The notes: a model not told the origin generated them from the sequence alone. A DNA stretch of 64,000 bases from Pseudomonas sp. Bc-h (GCF_002080045.1 NZ_MUIN01000003.1:401550-465549), one strand, 5' to 3'; counted from the first letter of the stretch, positions 51,028 through 59,945 are shown. Numbers and translations: made by a program.

Positions 51028-51906
51028 ATGAGTCGCATCGTTACCGTCGCCGCTACCCAAATGGCCTGCTCGTGGGATCTGGAGGCCAATATCGAGACCG
51101 CTGAAAGGCTGGTTCGAGAAGCCGCTGCCAAGGGCGCGCAGATCATCCTGATTCAGGAGCTGTTCGAAGCGCCTTACTTCTGCCAGAAGCCGAACCCTGA
51201 CTATCTGCAGTTGGCCACGCCAACCGAAAGCAACGTTGCGATTTCTCACTTCCAGAAAATCGCCAAAGAACTGCAAGTGGTACTGCCGATCAGCTTTTAC
51301 GAATTGGCCGGCCGCGCGCGCTTCAACAGCATCGCAATCATCGACGCCGATGGCAGCAATCTGGGTGTGTATCGCAAGAGCCATATTCCAGACGGCCCTG
51401 GCTACCACGAGAAGTACTATTTCAACCCCGGCGACACGGGCTTCAAGGTCTGGAACACGCGCTACGCGAAAATCGGCGTCGGCATCTGCTGGGATCAATG
51501 GTTTCCGGAGTGCGCACGCAGCATGGCGTTGCAGGGCGCGGAGATTCTGCTCTACCCGACAGCCATCGGCAGCGAGCCCCACGACAAGACCATCAGCTCG
51601 CGCGATCACTGGCAACGCGTGCAACAGGGCCACGCGGGCGCTAACCTGATGCCCTTGATCGCCAGCAACCGCATCGGCAACGAAGAGCAGGACGGCTACG
51701 ACATCACGTTCTACGGCTCGTCGTTTATCGCCAACCAGTTTGGCGAAAAGGTCGAAGAACTCAATCAAACCGAAGAGGGCGTGCTAGTACACAGCTTCGA
51801 CCTCGATGAACTTGAACACATCCGCAGCGCCTGGGGCTCCTTCCGTGACCGTCGTCCCAACCTGTATGGCGCATTGAAAACCCTCGACGGTTCACTGGAG
51901 CCTTGA
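51028..51906 (+). CDS. aguB: N-carbamoylputrescine amidase
   Basis: A 292-residue nitrilase-superfamily amidase converting N-carbamoylputrescine to putrescine, CO2 and ammonia. The triad is Glu in QELFEAPYF (near 43), Lys in YRKSHIPDG (near 116) and Cys154 in [17 protein letters not shown] precedes ATG 51028. It abuts aguA with no spacer, which completes the agmatine route from arginine to putrescine. Confidence 0.96.
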   Translation: MSRIVTVAATQMACSWDLEANIETAERLVREAAAKGAQIILIQELFEAPYFCQKPNPDYLQLATPTESNVAISHFQKIAKELQVVLPISFYELAGRARFNSIAIIDADGSNLGVYRKSHIPDGPGYHEKYYFNPGDTGFKVWNTRYAKIGVGICWDQWFPECARSMALQGAEILLYPTAIGSEPHDKTISSRDHWQRVQQGHAGANLMPLIASNRIGNEEQDGYDITFYGSSFIANQFGEKVEELNQTEEGVLVHSFDLDELEHIRSAWGSFRDRRPNLYGALKTLDGSLEP

Positions 51907-51911
51907 TTGCA

Positions 51912-53018
51912 ATGACCACACTCAACAGCACGCCACGCGCCGATGGCTTCTACATGCCCGCCGAATGGGCCGCGCAGACCCAGACCTGGATGGTGTGGCC
52001 CGAGCGTCCGGACAACTGGCGCCTGGGCGGCAAACCGGTACAGACCGCGCACGTCGCGGTGGCCAAGGCCATCGCCCGTTTCGAGCCAGTAACCGTCGCT
52101 GTTTCCGCTGCGCAATACGACAACGCGCGCGCCCGCCTCGATGTGCCGAACATTCGTGTCGTCGAAATCAGCAACGACGACGCCTGGGTGCGCGACACCG
52201 GCCCGACGTTCGTGATCAATGACAGCGGGGAAGTGCGCGGTGTGGATTGGGGTTTCAATGCCTGGGGTGGCTTCGATGGCGGCCTGTATTCGCCATGGAA
52301 TCTGGACGCTGCCCTGGCGAGCAAAGTCCTGGAAATCGAACGTTGCCCGCGCTATGTCACCGAAGGTTTCGTGCTGGAAGGCGGCTCGATCCATGTCGAC
52401 GGCGAAGGCACGTTGATCACCACTGAAGAATGCCTGCTCAACCGCAACCGCAATCCGCATCTGTCTCGCGAAGAGATCGAAGCAGTGCTGCGCGATCACC
52501 TGTCGGTCGAGAAAATCATCTGGCTGCCGGATGGCCTGTACAACGACGAAACCGACGGCCATGTGGATAACTTCTGCTGCTACGTGCGTCCCGGCGAAGT
52601 CCTGCTGGCCTGGACCGATGACCCGAAAGACCCTAATTACTCGCGTTGCCAGGCCGCGATGGGCGTTCTGGAGAATGCTCGAGACGCCAAAGGTCGCCCG
52701 TTCGTCGTACACAAGATGCCGATTCCGGGACCGCTGTTCGCTACCGATGAAGAGTGCGCAGGGGTCGATCAGGTGCACGGTAGCCAGGAACGCAACCCTT
52801 CGGTGCGTCTGGCCGGTTCTTATGTGAACTTTCTGATCGTCAATGGCGGCATCATCGCGCCGAGTTTCGATGATCCACTGGATGAAACCGCACGGGAAAT
52901 CCTGCAGAAGCTCTTCCCGGAGCATGAGGTGGTGATGGTGCCAGGCCGCGAATTGCTGCTCGGCGGCGGTAATATCCATTGCCTGACCCAGCAACAACCG
53001 GCACCGCACCGCCGCTGA
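51912..53018 (+). CDS. aguA: Agmatine deiminase
   Basis: A 368-residue guanidino-modifying enzyme that hydrolyses agmatine to N-carbamoylputrescine. Motifs are [26 protein letters not shown] (near 90), [23 protein letters not shown] (near 218) and the nucleophile Cys357 in [13 protein letters not shown], the same residue number as in P. aeruginosa AguA. I use ATG 51912 with GGAG upstream; the TTG at 51903 overlaps aguB. A terminator follows. The regulator aguR is not in the window. Confidence 0.96.
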   Translation: MTTLNSTPRADGFYMPAEWAAQTQTWMVWPERPDNWRLGGKPVQTAHVAVAKAIARFEPVTVAVSAAQYDNARARLDVPNIRVVEISNDDAWVRDTGPTFVINDSGEVRGVDWGFNAWGGFDGGLYSPWNLDAALASKVLEIERCPRYVTEGFVLEGGSIHVDGEGTLITTEECLLNRNRNPHLSREEIEAVLRDHLSVEKIIWLPDGLYNDETDGHVDNFCCYVRPGEVLLAWTDDPKDPNYSRCQAAMGVLENARDAKGRPFVVHKMPIPGPLFATDEECAGVDQVHGSQERNPSVRLAGSYVNFLIVNGGIIAPSFDDPLDETAREILQKLFPEHEVVMVPGRELLLGGGNIHCLTQQQPAPHRR

Positions 53019-53044
53019 GTTGGTTCGCTTCTTGCTGTCTTGAG

Positions 53045-53069
53045 AGCCCATCGGACGATGGGCTTTTTT
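53045..53069 (+). terminator. Rho-independent terminator of aguBA
   Basis: The 8-bp stem AGCCCATC/GATGGGCT with loop GGAC is followed by TTTTT, 27 bases past the aguA stop. Confidence 0.92.
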
Positions 53070-53195
53070 GTGGGTAGCGTTTTCACGCTTACCCCGCGAG
53101 TGAGTGTGCAGGTTTTCCTAAACGGTTATTCGTTTAGTTCGTCTGTAACAAACAGTGAGTAGATTTCGCCGTTCAAGAAGCAAGAGGTTATCCCT

Positions 53196-53399
53196 ATGAA
53201 CGCAGTTTATGAGTCACGCGTGACTCGAGGTTTGTCTGCGAGCAGTGAAGCACGGCAGATGATGGCGGACTGGTTACGGATAACCCAGGCACCCAAACAG
53301 CAGGCACCCGACTACCGGGCGATGTTGATTCAGCGTTACCCGTCCGGCCTGATCAACGACGCCGAACTGGAGGCGTTGCTGGGCATACTCCACAACTGA
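53196..53399 (+). CDS. Small unknown protein
   Basis: 67 residues, starting MNAVYESRVTRGL with AGAGG nine bases upstream. No signal peptide or membrane helix. The C-terminal half, YRAMLIQRYPSGLINDAELEALLGILHN, looks like an amphipathic helical pair. It stands alone between the aguBA terminator and the oprD-type promoter. I recognise no family. Codon choice at third positions (GC-rich but not extreme) and the Shine-Dalgarno favour a real gene. Confidence 0.55.
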   Translation: MNAVYESRVTRGLSASSEARQMMADWLRITQAPKQQAPDYRAMLIQRYPSGLINDAELEALLGILHN

Positions 53400-53459
53400 G
53401 ACGCACACCTTCGCCGTGTGGGGGAGGCGTGCACACTCATCGATTTGGTTTTCATCAAA

Positions 53460-53488
53460 TTGACACACCGGTAGGCCGCGGATAGCAT
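53460..53488 (+). promoter_or_regulatory. Sigma-70 promoter of the OprD-family porin gene
   Basis: TTGACA, 17 bases, TAGCAT: a perfect -35 and a good -10 with ideal spacing. It predicts a start near 53495 and a leader of about 157 bases before the porin ATG. Confidence 0.7.
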
Positions 53489-53651
53489 TCGCGCCTCCAC
53501 CGCCTGTGGCCTAGCGCCATGTACGTGCATCAGTAGTCCACTGCGATGATTTCGTGCGGGCTTCCGGGACTGTTTTCAGTTCTGGGAGACGCAATTACCT
53601 GTCTGGGTATTTGCCACAGCGCGCGATTAATCTGCTCACAAGGACAACAAG

Positions 53652-54920
53652 ATGAAACAGCGTATCGGTCTGCTCGCCCTGGGCATCATCGCCGCCACTC
53701 ATGCCATGGCGGACGGCCAGGCAGACTCCAAGGGCTTCGTCGATGACAGCAGCCTGAAGGTCAATCTGCGCAACGCCTACATCAGTCGCGACTACAAGAA
53801 CGGCCCGCAAGACCGCGCTGAATGGGGCCAGGCGTTCATGGCCAACTATTCGTCCGGTTTCACTCAAGGCACGGTCGGCGTCGGTGTCGACGCGTTCGGC
53901 CTGTACGCTGTTCGTCTGGACGGCGGTAAAGGCAAAAGCGGCGCAGGCGGTATCGACTTCTTCAAACAGGGCGACAGCGGTAACGCCGCTGACGATCTGC
54001 AGCGTTTTGGCGGCGCGGTCAAATTCCGCATCTCCAACACTGTGCTGAAATACGGCGACATGATGCCGGAGCTGCCAGTGCTGAGTCACGACAACTCGCG
54101 TCTGCTGCCAGAGAGCTACACCGGCACCATGATCACTTCCGAAGAGATCAAGGACCTCAAGCTGGTGGCTGGCCGCTTCACCGCCCAGACCCGCAAGAGC
54201 GCCGAAGGCCGTGATAGCGGCGACCTCAAAAGCATCAACGTCTATGGCGCAGCCTACAAGTTCACCGACGCTCTGAGCGGCGCGTTCTACGCTTCCGACG
54301 ACGAAGACACGCTCAAGAAGCAGTACCTGAACCTGAACTACGTCTGGGCGTTGCCGAAAGATCAGTCGCTGACCTTCGACTTCAACGGCTACAAGACCAA
54401 GCTGGACAAAGAAGTCGCTGTCGACGACGCACGCGACAACAAGATCTGGAGCCTGGCCGCCACCTGGGCCGTTGGTATCCACTCCTTCACCATCGCGCAT
54501 CAGCGCAGCACCGGCGAAACCGGCTACAACTACGGCGGCTACCGGAACAACGGCGGTTTCAGCGATGGCGGCAACACCATCTACCTGGCCAACTCCTACT
54601 GGTCCGACTTCAACGGCAAGGACGAGCGCTCCTGGCAGTTGGGTTATGGCGTCAACCTGGCCACTGTCGTCACCCCGGGCCTGAGCTACAAAGTGGCTTA
54701 CGTGCGCGGCGACAACATCGACGACGGCTCCGACCGTGGCCGTGGCGAAGAGCGTGAGCTGTTCAGCCAGTTGACCTACGTCGTCCAGAGCGGCCCGGCC
54801 AAGGACCTGTCCCTGCGCCTGCGCAACTCCTGGCTGCGGGTATCCAACGATGTGGATAACTACAACGTCGGCGGTAACGAAACCCGTATCTTCATCGACT
54901 ACCCGATCAACGTTTTCTGA
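53652..54920 (+). CDS. OprD-family outer-membrane porin
   Basis: A 422-residue porin. A signal peptide (about 1-20, cut after AMA) is followed by the OprD opening GFVDDSSLKVNLRNAYISRDYKN, then GEQ/W-type strands, FGLYAVRLDGG, the conserved LPESYTG(T) loop and a C-terminal DYPINVF with terminal Phe. OprD/Opd/Opk members pass amino acids or aromatic acids across the outer membrane; the substrate cannot be told by eye. It has its own strong promoter and terminator. Confidence 0.93.
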   Translation: MKQRIGLLALGIIAATHAMADGQADSKGFVDDSSLKVNLRNAYISRDYKNGPQDRAEWGQAFMANYSSGFTQGTVGVGVDAFGLYAVRLDGGKGKSGAGGIDFFKQGDSGNAADDLQRFGGAVKFRISNTVLKYGDMMPELPVLSHDNSRLLPESYTGTMITSEEIKDLKLVAGRFTAQTRKSAEGRDSGDLKSINVYGAAYKFTDALSGAFYASDDEDTLKKQYLNLNYVWALPKDQSLTFDFNGYKTKLDKEVAVDDARDNKIWSLAATWAVGIHSFTIAHQRSTGETGYNYGGYRNNGGFSDGGNTIYLANSYWSDFNGKDERSWQLGYGVNLATVVTPGLSYKVAYVRGDNIDDGSDRGRGEERELFSQLTYVVQSGPAKDLSLRLRNSWLRVSNDVDNYNVGGNETRIFIDYPINVF

Positions 54921-54954
54921 TGTTGAACGGTTGTTGAACTGAAGCGGTAACAGA

Positions 54955-54984
54955 ACGCCCCGGTCGAGAGATCGGGGCGTTTTT
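54955..54984 (+). terminator. Rho-independent terminator of the porin gene
   Basis: The stem ACGCCCCG/CGGGGCGT around a 10-base loop is followed by TTTT, 35 bases past the stop. Confidence 0.88.
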
Positions 54985-55040
54985 GCATATCAAAGAATTG
55001 TGCTCTGGGGGCTTCTGATTCCAGATCCGCATTCATCTTT

Positions 55041-55147
55041 GTGGGAGACGCCGGAGGTCACGACGGCAGCGACATCGGTGGGTCGGTAGCAACTGAGCCG
55101 CCTGAAATCCCGCGTTCGCTGCCGTCGTGACCTCCGGCGTCTCCTAC
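55041..55147. repeat. Long near-perfect inverted repeat (REPIN-like, family C)
   Basis: Arms 55041-55072 and 55116-55147 are 32 bp long with one mismatch, separated by 43 bp. Each arm starts GTGGGAG or its GTAGGAG variant and holds a small GCCG...CGGC palindrome, like a REP. The right arm ends 41 bases before the AraC-family start codon. Confidence 0.9.
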
Positions 55148-55188
55148 AGTGATGTACCATCCCACTACCTTTTCGCCGATCACACTCC

Positions 55189-55965
55189 ATGGCCATCGCC
55201 GCTCCCCCTGACCTCTCCGATACCGCCGTTGCGGTGCAGCCGTTGTCGCGGACGTACCCGCGTGGTTTGTACATCGAGCCGCACGAGCATGACTGGGGGC
55301 AGGTTTTGTATGCGATGTCCGGCGTAATGTGGGTCGAGACGCCGAACGAGGCGTTGGTAGTGCCGCCGCAGCGCGCGGTCTGGTTGCCGCCGGGCGTGCC
55401 TCATGGCATTCGCGTGGTGTCGGATCTGGAGATGCGCAATATCTACCTGCGTCCTGCGCTCGCCCGGACGCTGGAAAGCACGGTTCAAGTCTTTGAAGTC
55501 GCGCGGCTGCTGCGCGAGTTGATCATCAATCTGGTCGCCGAGCAGGACAAGGATTCCGATTACTACAGCGCGCTGGTCAGTCTGGCGTTGCTGGAGCTGA
55601 AAAAAGCCAAGCGTTCGCTGCTGAAAGTGCCGATGCCTGATGACAGTGATCGTCGTCTGATGAACGTCTGCCAGGCTGTGATGATCGAGCCCTCCATCGA
55701 CGTGCCGTTCGAGCAGCACGCGGAGAACGCCGGGGCCAGCGTGCGTACGCTTTCGCGTCTGTTTCAGGCAGTGCTGGGGATGGGCTTCGCCGAATGGCGT
55801 CGCCAAGTGCAGCTGGCGACGGCCGTGGCGGAGATCATCCAGGGCGTACCGGTCAGCGTCATCGCCCGCTCCATGGGCTATTCGCCCAGCAGCTTCAGTG
55901 ACATGTTCCGCCGAGAACTGGGCATGGCCCCCTCGCAATATCCCCTTGGTGAACAATCCGGCTGA
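55189..55965 (+). CDS. AraC-family transcriptional regulator
   Basis: A 258-residue regulator of the NimR-like type. A cupin sensor domain (about 20-90: IEPHEHDWGQVLYAMSGVMWVET, VVPPQRAVWLPPGVPHGI) is followed by a C-terminal double helix-turn-helix (about 165-250: ASVRTLSRLFQAVLGMGFAEWRR and SVIARSMGYSPSSFSDMFRRELGMAPSQY). It precedes an XapX gene and an oxidoreductase gene on the same strand. Whether it regulates them or genes elsewhere is open. Confidence 0.92.
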   Translation: MAIAAPPDLSDTAVAVQPLSRTYPRGLYIEPHEHDWGQVLYAMSGVMWVETPNEALVVPPQRAVWLPPGVPHGIRVVSDLEMRNIYLRPALARTLESTVQVFEVARLLRELIINLVAEQDKDSDYYSALVSLALLELKKAKRSLLKVPMPDDSDRRLMNVCQAVMIEPSIDVPFEQHAENAGASVRTLSRLFQAVLGMGFAEWRRQVQLATAVAEIIQGVPVSVIARSMGYSPSSFSDMFRRELGMAPSQYPLGEQSG

Positions 55966-55980
55966 GACCATCGCTACTCT

Positions 55981-56010
55981 GTAGCAGTCCGGCAATGCTC
56001 GGGACTGGCC
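55981..56010 (+). repeat. Degenerate REP-like element (family A)
   Basis: GTAGCAGTCCGGC keeps the REP head, but the expected palindrome is replaced by AATGCTCGGGACTGG. It lies 16 bases after the AraC-family stop. Confidence 0.45.
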
Positions 56011-56138
56011 TTCTGATGATGTCCGAAATTCAGAAGTACTTGGCCGGTAGCTTTCCCGGCCGCTTCTTACACTCTGGTCATCGCTAAACGCCGCCGTGTT
56101 GCAATCGCGCCGCACGACGCAAGGCACCGGAGTTCATC

Positions 56139-56312
56139 ATGAGCTACATCATTTCACTCGCAATCGGCATCGCCGTCGGCTTGCTGTACGGCGCCCTCGA
56201 CTTTCGCTCGCCGGCGCCTCCACTGGTGGCGCTGGTCGGTCTGCTCGGCATGCAGGCGGGCGAAAAGCTCTGGCCGATGGGCCGCCAGCTGGTCGCCAAC
56301 CTGATCTCCTGA
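56139..56312 (+). CDS. XapX-domain small membrane protein
   Basis: 57 residues. The sequence MSYIISLAIGIAVGLLYGAL, then FRSPAPPLVALVGLLGMQAGE, matches the XapX domain: two short hydrophobic helices joined by a proline-rich turn. The first helix contains the GIAVGLLYG glycine motif. The gene lies 31 bases before the oxidoreductase ATG and is probably in one unit with it. The function of XapX proteins is unknown. Confidence 0.85.
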   Translation: MSYIISLAIGIAVGLLYGALDFRSPAPPLVALVGLLGMQAGEKLWPMGRQLVANLIS

Positions 56313-56343
56313 ATTCGCTTCTCTCTTCTGGATTTTGAATACC

Positions 56344-57303
56344 ATGAAAGCACTGCAATTTTCCCGAACCGGCGACCTCGCTGCACTGGAAGTCGTTGAT
56401 CTGCCGAAGGCCGTGCCCGCAGCAGGCGAGGTGCTGGTACAGATCAAGGCCGCCGGCCTGAACCCCAGCGATGTGAAGAACGTGCTCGGACGATTCCCCT
56501 ACACCACCTTGCCGCGAGTGCCGGGGCGCGACTTTGCAGGCGTCGTGGTCGAAGGCCCGCAAGAATTGATTGGCCAGGAAGTCTGGGGCACCGGCAACAA
56601 GATCGGTTTTTCGCGCAATGGCTCTCATGCCGGTTACATCACGCTGTCGGCGAAGGGCGTTGCGATCAAACCAAAATCGCTGAGTTTTGCACAGGCCGCC
56701 AGCCTTGGTGTGCCTTACACCACCGCGTGGGATGCACTGGAGCGCAGCCTCGTTGATGCGAACACGCGACTGCTGGTCCTTGGCGCCAATGGCGCGGTGG
56801 GTAATGCGGCGATCAATCTGGCGAAGGTGCGTGGCGCTCAAGTGCTGGCTGCGGTGCGTCGCCCGGAACAGTTGGCGGCACTGCAAGAGCGCGGCTTTGA
56901 CGCGATCCTGCTGGACAAACCCGAGCACCTCGGCGCCCAGGTCAACGCCGTGTTCGAGGGTGGCGCCGACGTCATTTTCGACACCACAGGCTTCTGGCTC
57001 CCCGCGGCCGTTCAGGGACTTGCGCCGTTCGGTCGCATCGCCATCATCGCGGCGCCGGTCGACGGGCATGTGCAGTTGCCGGCATTGGCGCTGTATCGCA
57101 AAGGCGGCTCGGTGGTGGGGATCAACTCGCTGCTGTACGGCGTTGAAGAGTGCGCGCGGATGCTGGAGCAGTTCGGCAAGCTGTTCGACGAAGGGAAATT
57201 GCCGTTGCCGACCGGGCTGATCGAGTGCGCGCTGGAAGACGGTCTGGCGCGTTACGCCGAGGTCAATCAGGGCAGCGTCGATAAGGTTATTTTCTTGCCA
57301 TAA
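56344..57303 (+). CDS. MDR-family quinone oxidoreductase-like protein
   Basis: A 319-residue zinc-independent medium-chain reductase. GroES-like N-terminus (MKALQFSRTGDLAALEVVDLPK), LNPSDVKNVLGRFPYTTLPRVPGRDFAG (about 40-67), and the NADPH motif LVLGANGAVGNAA (near 145). It lacks the zinc-binding cysteines. Relatives reduce quinones or enones with NADPH. ATG 56344 is used; TTG 56335 adds three residues. It follows the XapX gene closely. Confidence 0.88.
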   Translation: MKALQFSRTGDLAALEVVDLPKAVPAAGEVLVQIKAAGLNPSDVKNVLGRFPYTTLPRVPGRDFAGVVVEGPQELIGQEVWGTGNKIGFSRNGSHAGYITLSAKGVAIKPKSLSFAQAASLGVPYTTAWDALERSLVDANTRLLVLGANGAVGNAAINLAKVRGAQVLAAVRRPEQLAALQERGFDAILLDKPEHLGAQVNAVFEGGADVIFDTTGFWLPAAVQGLAPFGRIAIIAAPVDGHVQLPALALYRKGGSVVGINSLLYGVEECARMLEQFGKLFDEGKLPLPTGLIECALEDGLARYAEVNQGSVDKVIFLP

Positions 57304-57311
57304 GGTGTTGT

Positions 57312-57330
57312 CCCGCATCGCTGATGCGGG
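57312..57330 (+). terminator. Hairpin after the oxidoreductase gene
   Basis: The 8-bp stem CCCGCATC/GATGCGGG with a 3-base loop, 8 bases past the stop. No T-tract follows, so termination is doubtful. Confidence 0.4.
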
Positions 57331-57339
57331 CGTGGCCAC

Positions 57340-57410
57340 CTGTAGCAGCGCGGCTTACCGGCGGTAGCGACATTGAAACCGCCACTGCCGGCAAAGGCGG
57401 ACTGCTAAAG
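57340..57410. repeat. REPIN (family A) between convergent genes
   Basis: CTGTAGCAGCGCGGCTTACC is mirrored by GGCAAAGGCGGACTGCTAAAG. It sits between the oxidoreductase gene and the convergent solute-binding protein gene. Confidence 0.83.
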
Positions 57411-57458
57411 ACGACTCAGGTAGACCACGCCTACGCGCTTAAGCCGTGCTGCGATTGA

Positions 57459-58208
57459 TCACGACCCCGGCAACCCCTTCAAATACCCTGCTTCGATCTT
57501 GTCGGCGGTCCCATTGGCCTGAAGGGTTTCGACAGCCGTTTTCAGCTTTTCCACCATCTGCGGATCGCAGTCTTTTGAGCACGCCAGATAGACGTTCGCC
57601 GTCATCAACACACGGCTCATGACCAACGGCCGGTCGCTGAGCTGTTTCCAGATATAGCGGCTTTCAGGCACACCATTGAACCAGGCATCGACGCGCCCCC
57701 TGAGCAGCATCAGTGCGGGGTTGTCGCCGATTTTCAGCGGGTAGATCTGTGAGGCCGCGAAACCTTCCTCGCGCAGGCGCGTTTCCTGTGCGGTGCCGAT
57801 GCCGACTGCGATCAGCTTGAATGCTTTTTTCGCCTCCTCGAAGCTTTCGACCCGTTGGTCCAGGCTGAAAAACGTCCGGTCCATGGTCAGCAGCGGTGCG
57901 ATCCAGGTGAAGCTGTTTTCCCGATTCTGGGTGCGAGACAGCGGTGCGATCAGCAGGTCCTTGCCACTGGAGACATCACGTTGCGCGCGCGGCCATGGGG
58001 GCGATAGGAAATTGGCGGTGTACCCGGCCATTTCCATCGCTTTGAGCGTGACATCGCCTGCGATGCCATGCTGATCGCCCTGGTTGGCCATGGTCAGTGG
58101 TGGGGCTTCGGGAAAATAGAAGTCGATGACAGGCGTGGCAGACGCCAGCGACGACCACGCGAGAAACGCGCACGTCGCGTAACGGATACAGCGGGAAATC
58201 CATTTCAT
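57459..58208 (-). CDS. Periplasmic solute-binding protein (SBP family 3), orphan
   Basis: A 249-residue exported protein. A signal peptide (about 1-25, cut after ASA) is followed by a type 2 periplasmic-binding fold: GIAGDVTLKAMEMAGYTANFLSPPWPRAQRDVSSGKDLLIAPLSRT and LMLLRGRVDAWFNGVPE. It resembles the short amino-acid-binding proteins often found alone in pseudomonads. No permease or ATPase gene is near. ATG 58208 is chosen over TTG 58223, although neither has a clear Shine-Dalgarno. Confidence 0.82.
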   Translation of the reverse strand: MKWISRCIRYATCAFLAWSSLASATPVIDFYFPEAPPLTMANQGDQHGIAGDVTLKAMEMAGYTANFLSPPWPRAQRDVSSGKDLLIAPLSRTQNRENSFTWIAPLLTMDRTFFSLDQRVESFEEAKKAFKLIAVGIGTAQETRLREEGFAASQIYPLKIGDNPALMLLRGRVDAWFNGVPESRYIWKQLSDRPLVMSRVLMTANVYLACSKDCDPQMVEKLKTAVETLQANGTADKIEAGYLKGLPGS

Positions 58209-58356
58209 GGCAGCAGCGCTCAAGGTAAATACAGGGCCTGTTGGGGCAGGCCTCTTGCCTGGCTCATGAATCAGTCTGGCAGCCGTTCACGATTTTGCCG
58301 GGGAAGGTACAGCATCCTGCAGACATCCCAGAAACCTGAATCGCAAAATGCAGGAA

Positions 58357-58677
58357 TCAGGTCTTGTTGTGCTCATTGGTATAGCGCCCGCTCAGCTCCC
58401 AGCCACATTCGAGCAGCATGTCGATCCAGTCTTCATAGGAGTCGTCGACATCGAGCAGATTCATGAACTGATCCTCGATGTGGCAGCGAAAGGTCTGCTC
58501 TTCCACGTTCCACTCGACGTCGCGGATGCGCCAGGCGCGCTGGTCGGGCAGCTGGATGTTCAAGCCATGAAAAGGGACGAACGGTAGCTCGACTTCATAC
58601 AGAAGCTTCGACCATTCGGAGGAAATTTCTGGGGTCTGATGGGTCCAGACGTATTTGATCAATCGGACGTTATGCAC
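58357..58677 (-). CDS. Unknown protein
   Basis: 106 residues, acidic, soluble. The sequence IKYVWTHQTPEISSEWSKLLYEVELPFVPFHGLNIQLP and the C-terminal LLDVDDSYEDWIDMLLECGWEL look like a compact alpha-beta protein. I recognise no family. I start at GTG 58677 because AGAAGG lies 7 bases before it; a GTG at 58719 extends the frame by 14 residues without a Shine-Dalgarno. It is transcribed alone. Confidence 0.55.
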   Translation of the reverse strand: MHNVRLIKYVWTHQTPEISSEWSKLLYEVELPFVPFHGLNIQLPDQRAWRIRDVEWNVEEQTFRCHIEDQFMNLLDVDDSYEDWIDMLLECGWELSGRYTNEHNKT

Positions 58678-58928
58678 GGTGGGGCCTTCTATCGTGTTTC
58701 GGTTGCGGGTCTCTGTCACCTGAATGAGGAGGCGATGGCCCGGCGGACATGGCTATACGTTACTCGAAGGCGGCGTCATCGGGGAGGGGGACAGCTGTTT
58801 CTCTGTGCCGCTGCGGGCCGATGAGCCGGTAATGCGGGCCATCGACCCCTTGGACAGGCATAGGGACAAACGTTCAATCGCGGGTTTGCGTGTATTCTTG
58901 CCCTCGCTCAGTCGCTGAGAACCTTGCC

Positions 58929-59840
58929 ATGCTGCATAAAAACCTCATTCGTCGCCTTGATCTGATCACCCTGAAACTGTTCGTCGCGGTGTATGAAGAA
59001 GGGACCCTGACCCGCGCGGCAGCACGAGAAGCCATTGCCACGTCAGCAGCCAGCAAGCGGCTGATGGAGCTTGAGGAAGTGCTGGGTATCGGCCTGTTCG
59101 TGCGTAATGCCAAGGGCATGGTCCTGACGGCAGCGGGCGAAACCTTGCTGCATCACGCACGGCGCATGTTGTTCGATCTGGAAAAAATGGGCCTGGAGCT
59201 CGACGAGCACCTGCAAGGCATGCGCGGCTACGTGCGTATGCTGGCGAATCTCTCGGCCATCATCCAGTTCCTGCCGGAAGACCTGCACGAATTCACCACC
59301 AGTCATGAGCGCGTCAAAGTCGACCTGGAAGAACGCCCCAGCAACGGCGTGGTTCAGGGACTGATCGATGGCGTCGCTGACATTGGCATCTGCTCCGAAG
59401 ATACTGACGTTCAAGGGCTATTCAGTGTGCCGTATCGCCACGATGAACTGGTCGTGGTGATGCGCCCCGATCATCCCCTCGCGGACCTCAAACAAGTCGC
59501 TTTCGAAGAGACTCTGGGCAGCGACCATATCGGTTTGCACGCTGCCAGTTCCATCAATATGCGCACGCACACCGCTGCGCGATCCCACGGCAAGCCGCTG
59601 CGAGTGCGCATTCATGTGCCGGGATTCGACGCGATGTGCCGGATGGTGCAGGCCAACATGGGCATCGGCGTTCTACCGCGCAAGGCATTCGAGTTGCTCG
59701 GCTTGCCGCTGGGGCTCACGGCTGTTTCCTTGAGCGATGCCTGGGCGCAGCGGACCCTGATTCTTGTGGTCCGGGACCAGGAAGCACTGTCGCCGGTCAG
59801 CCAGCTGTTGTTCGAGCACCTTCAACGACACAGCGTCTAG
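58929..59840 (+). CDS. LysR-family regulator of the CoA-transferase/lyase cluster
   Basis: A 303-residue LTTR. The N-terminal helix-turn-helix is DLITLKLFVAVYEEGTLTRAAAREAIATSAASKRLMELE, with an effector domain beginning GYVRMLANLSAIIQFLPEDL. ATG 58929 is used; the frame to 58890 is not supported. It is 105 bases upstream of, and co-directional with, the CaiB-type gene. It is a likely activator of that operon in response to the substrate acid. Confidence 0.9.
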   Translation: MLHKNLIRRLDLITLKLFVAVYEEGTLTRAAAREAIATSAASKRLMELEEVLGIGLFVRNAKGMVLTAAGETLLHHARRMLFDLEKMGLELDEHLQGMRGYVRMLANLSAIIQFLPEDLHEFTTSHERVKVDLEERPSNGVVQGLIDGVADIGICSEDTDVQGLFSVPYRHDELVVVMRPDHPLADLKQVAFEETLGSDHIGLHAASSINMRTHTAARSHGKPLRVRIHVPGFDAMCRMVQANMGIGVLPRKAFELLGLPLGLTAVSLSDAWAQRTLILVVRDQEALSPVSQLLFEHLQRHSV

Positions 59841-59945
59841 CGTTCGCGTTTCGCGAACGACCCTTGCCAACATACGGTTGGATTTGCCAAACCCTGGTCC
59901 TCTAGTCTTGGACACAAATTCCAAGAAACACTTGAGGTATCCGCT

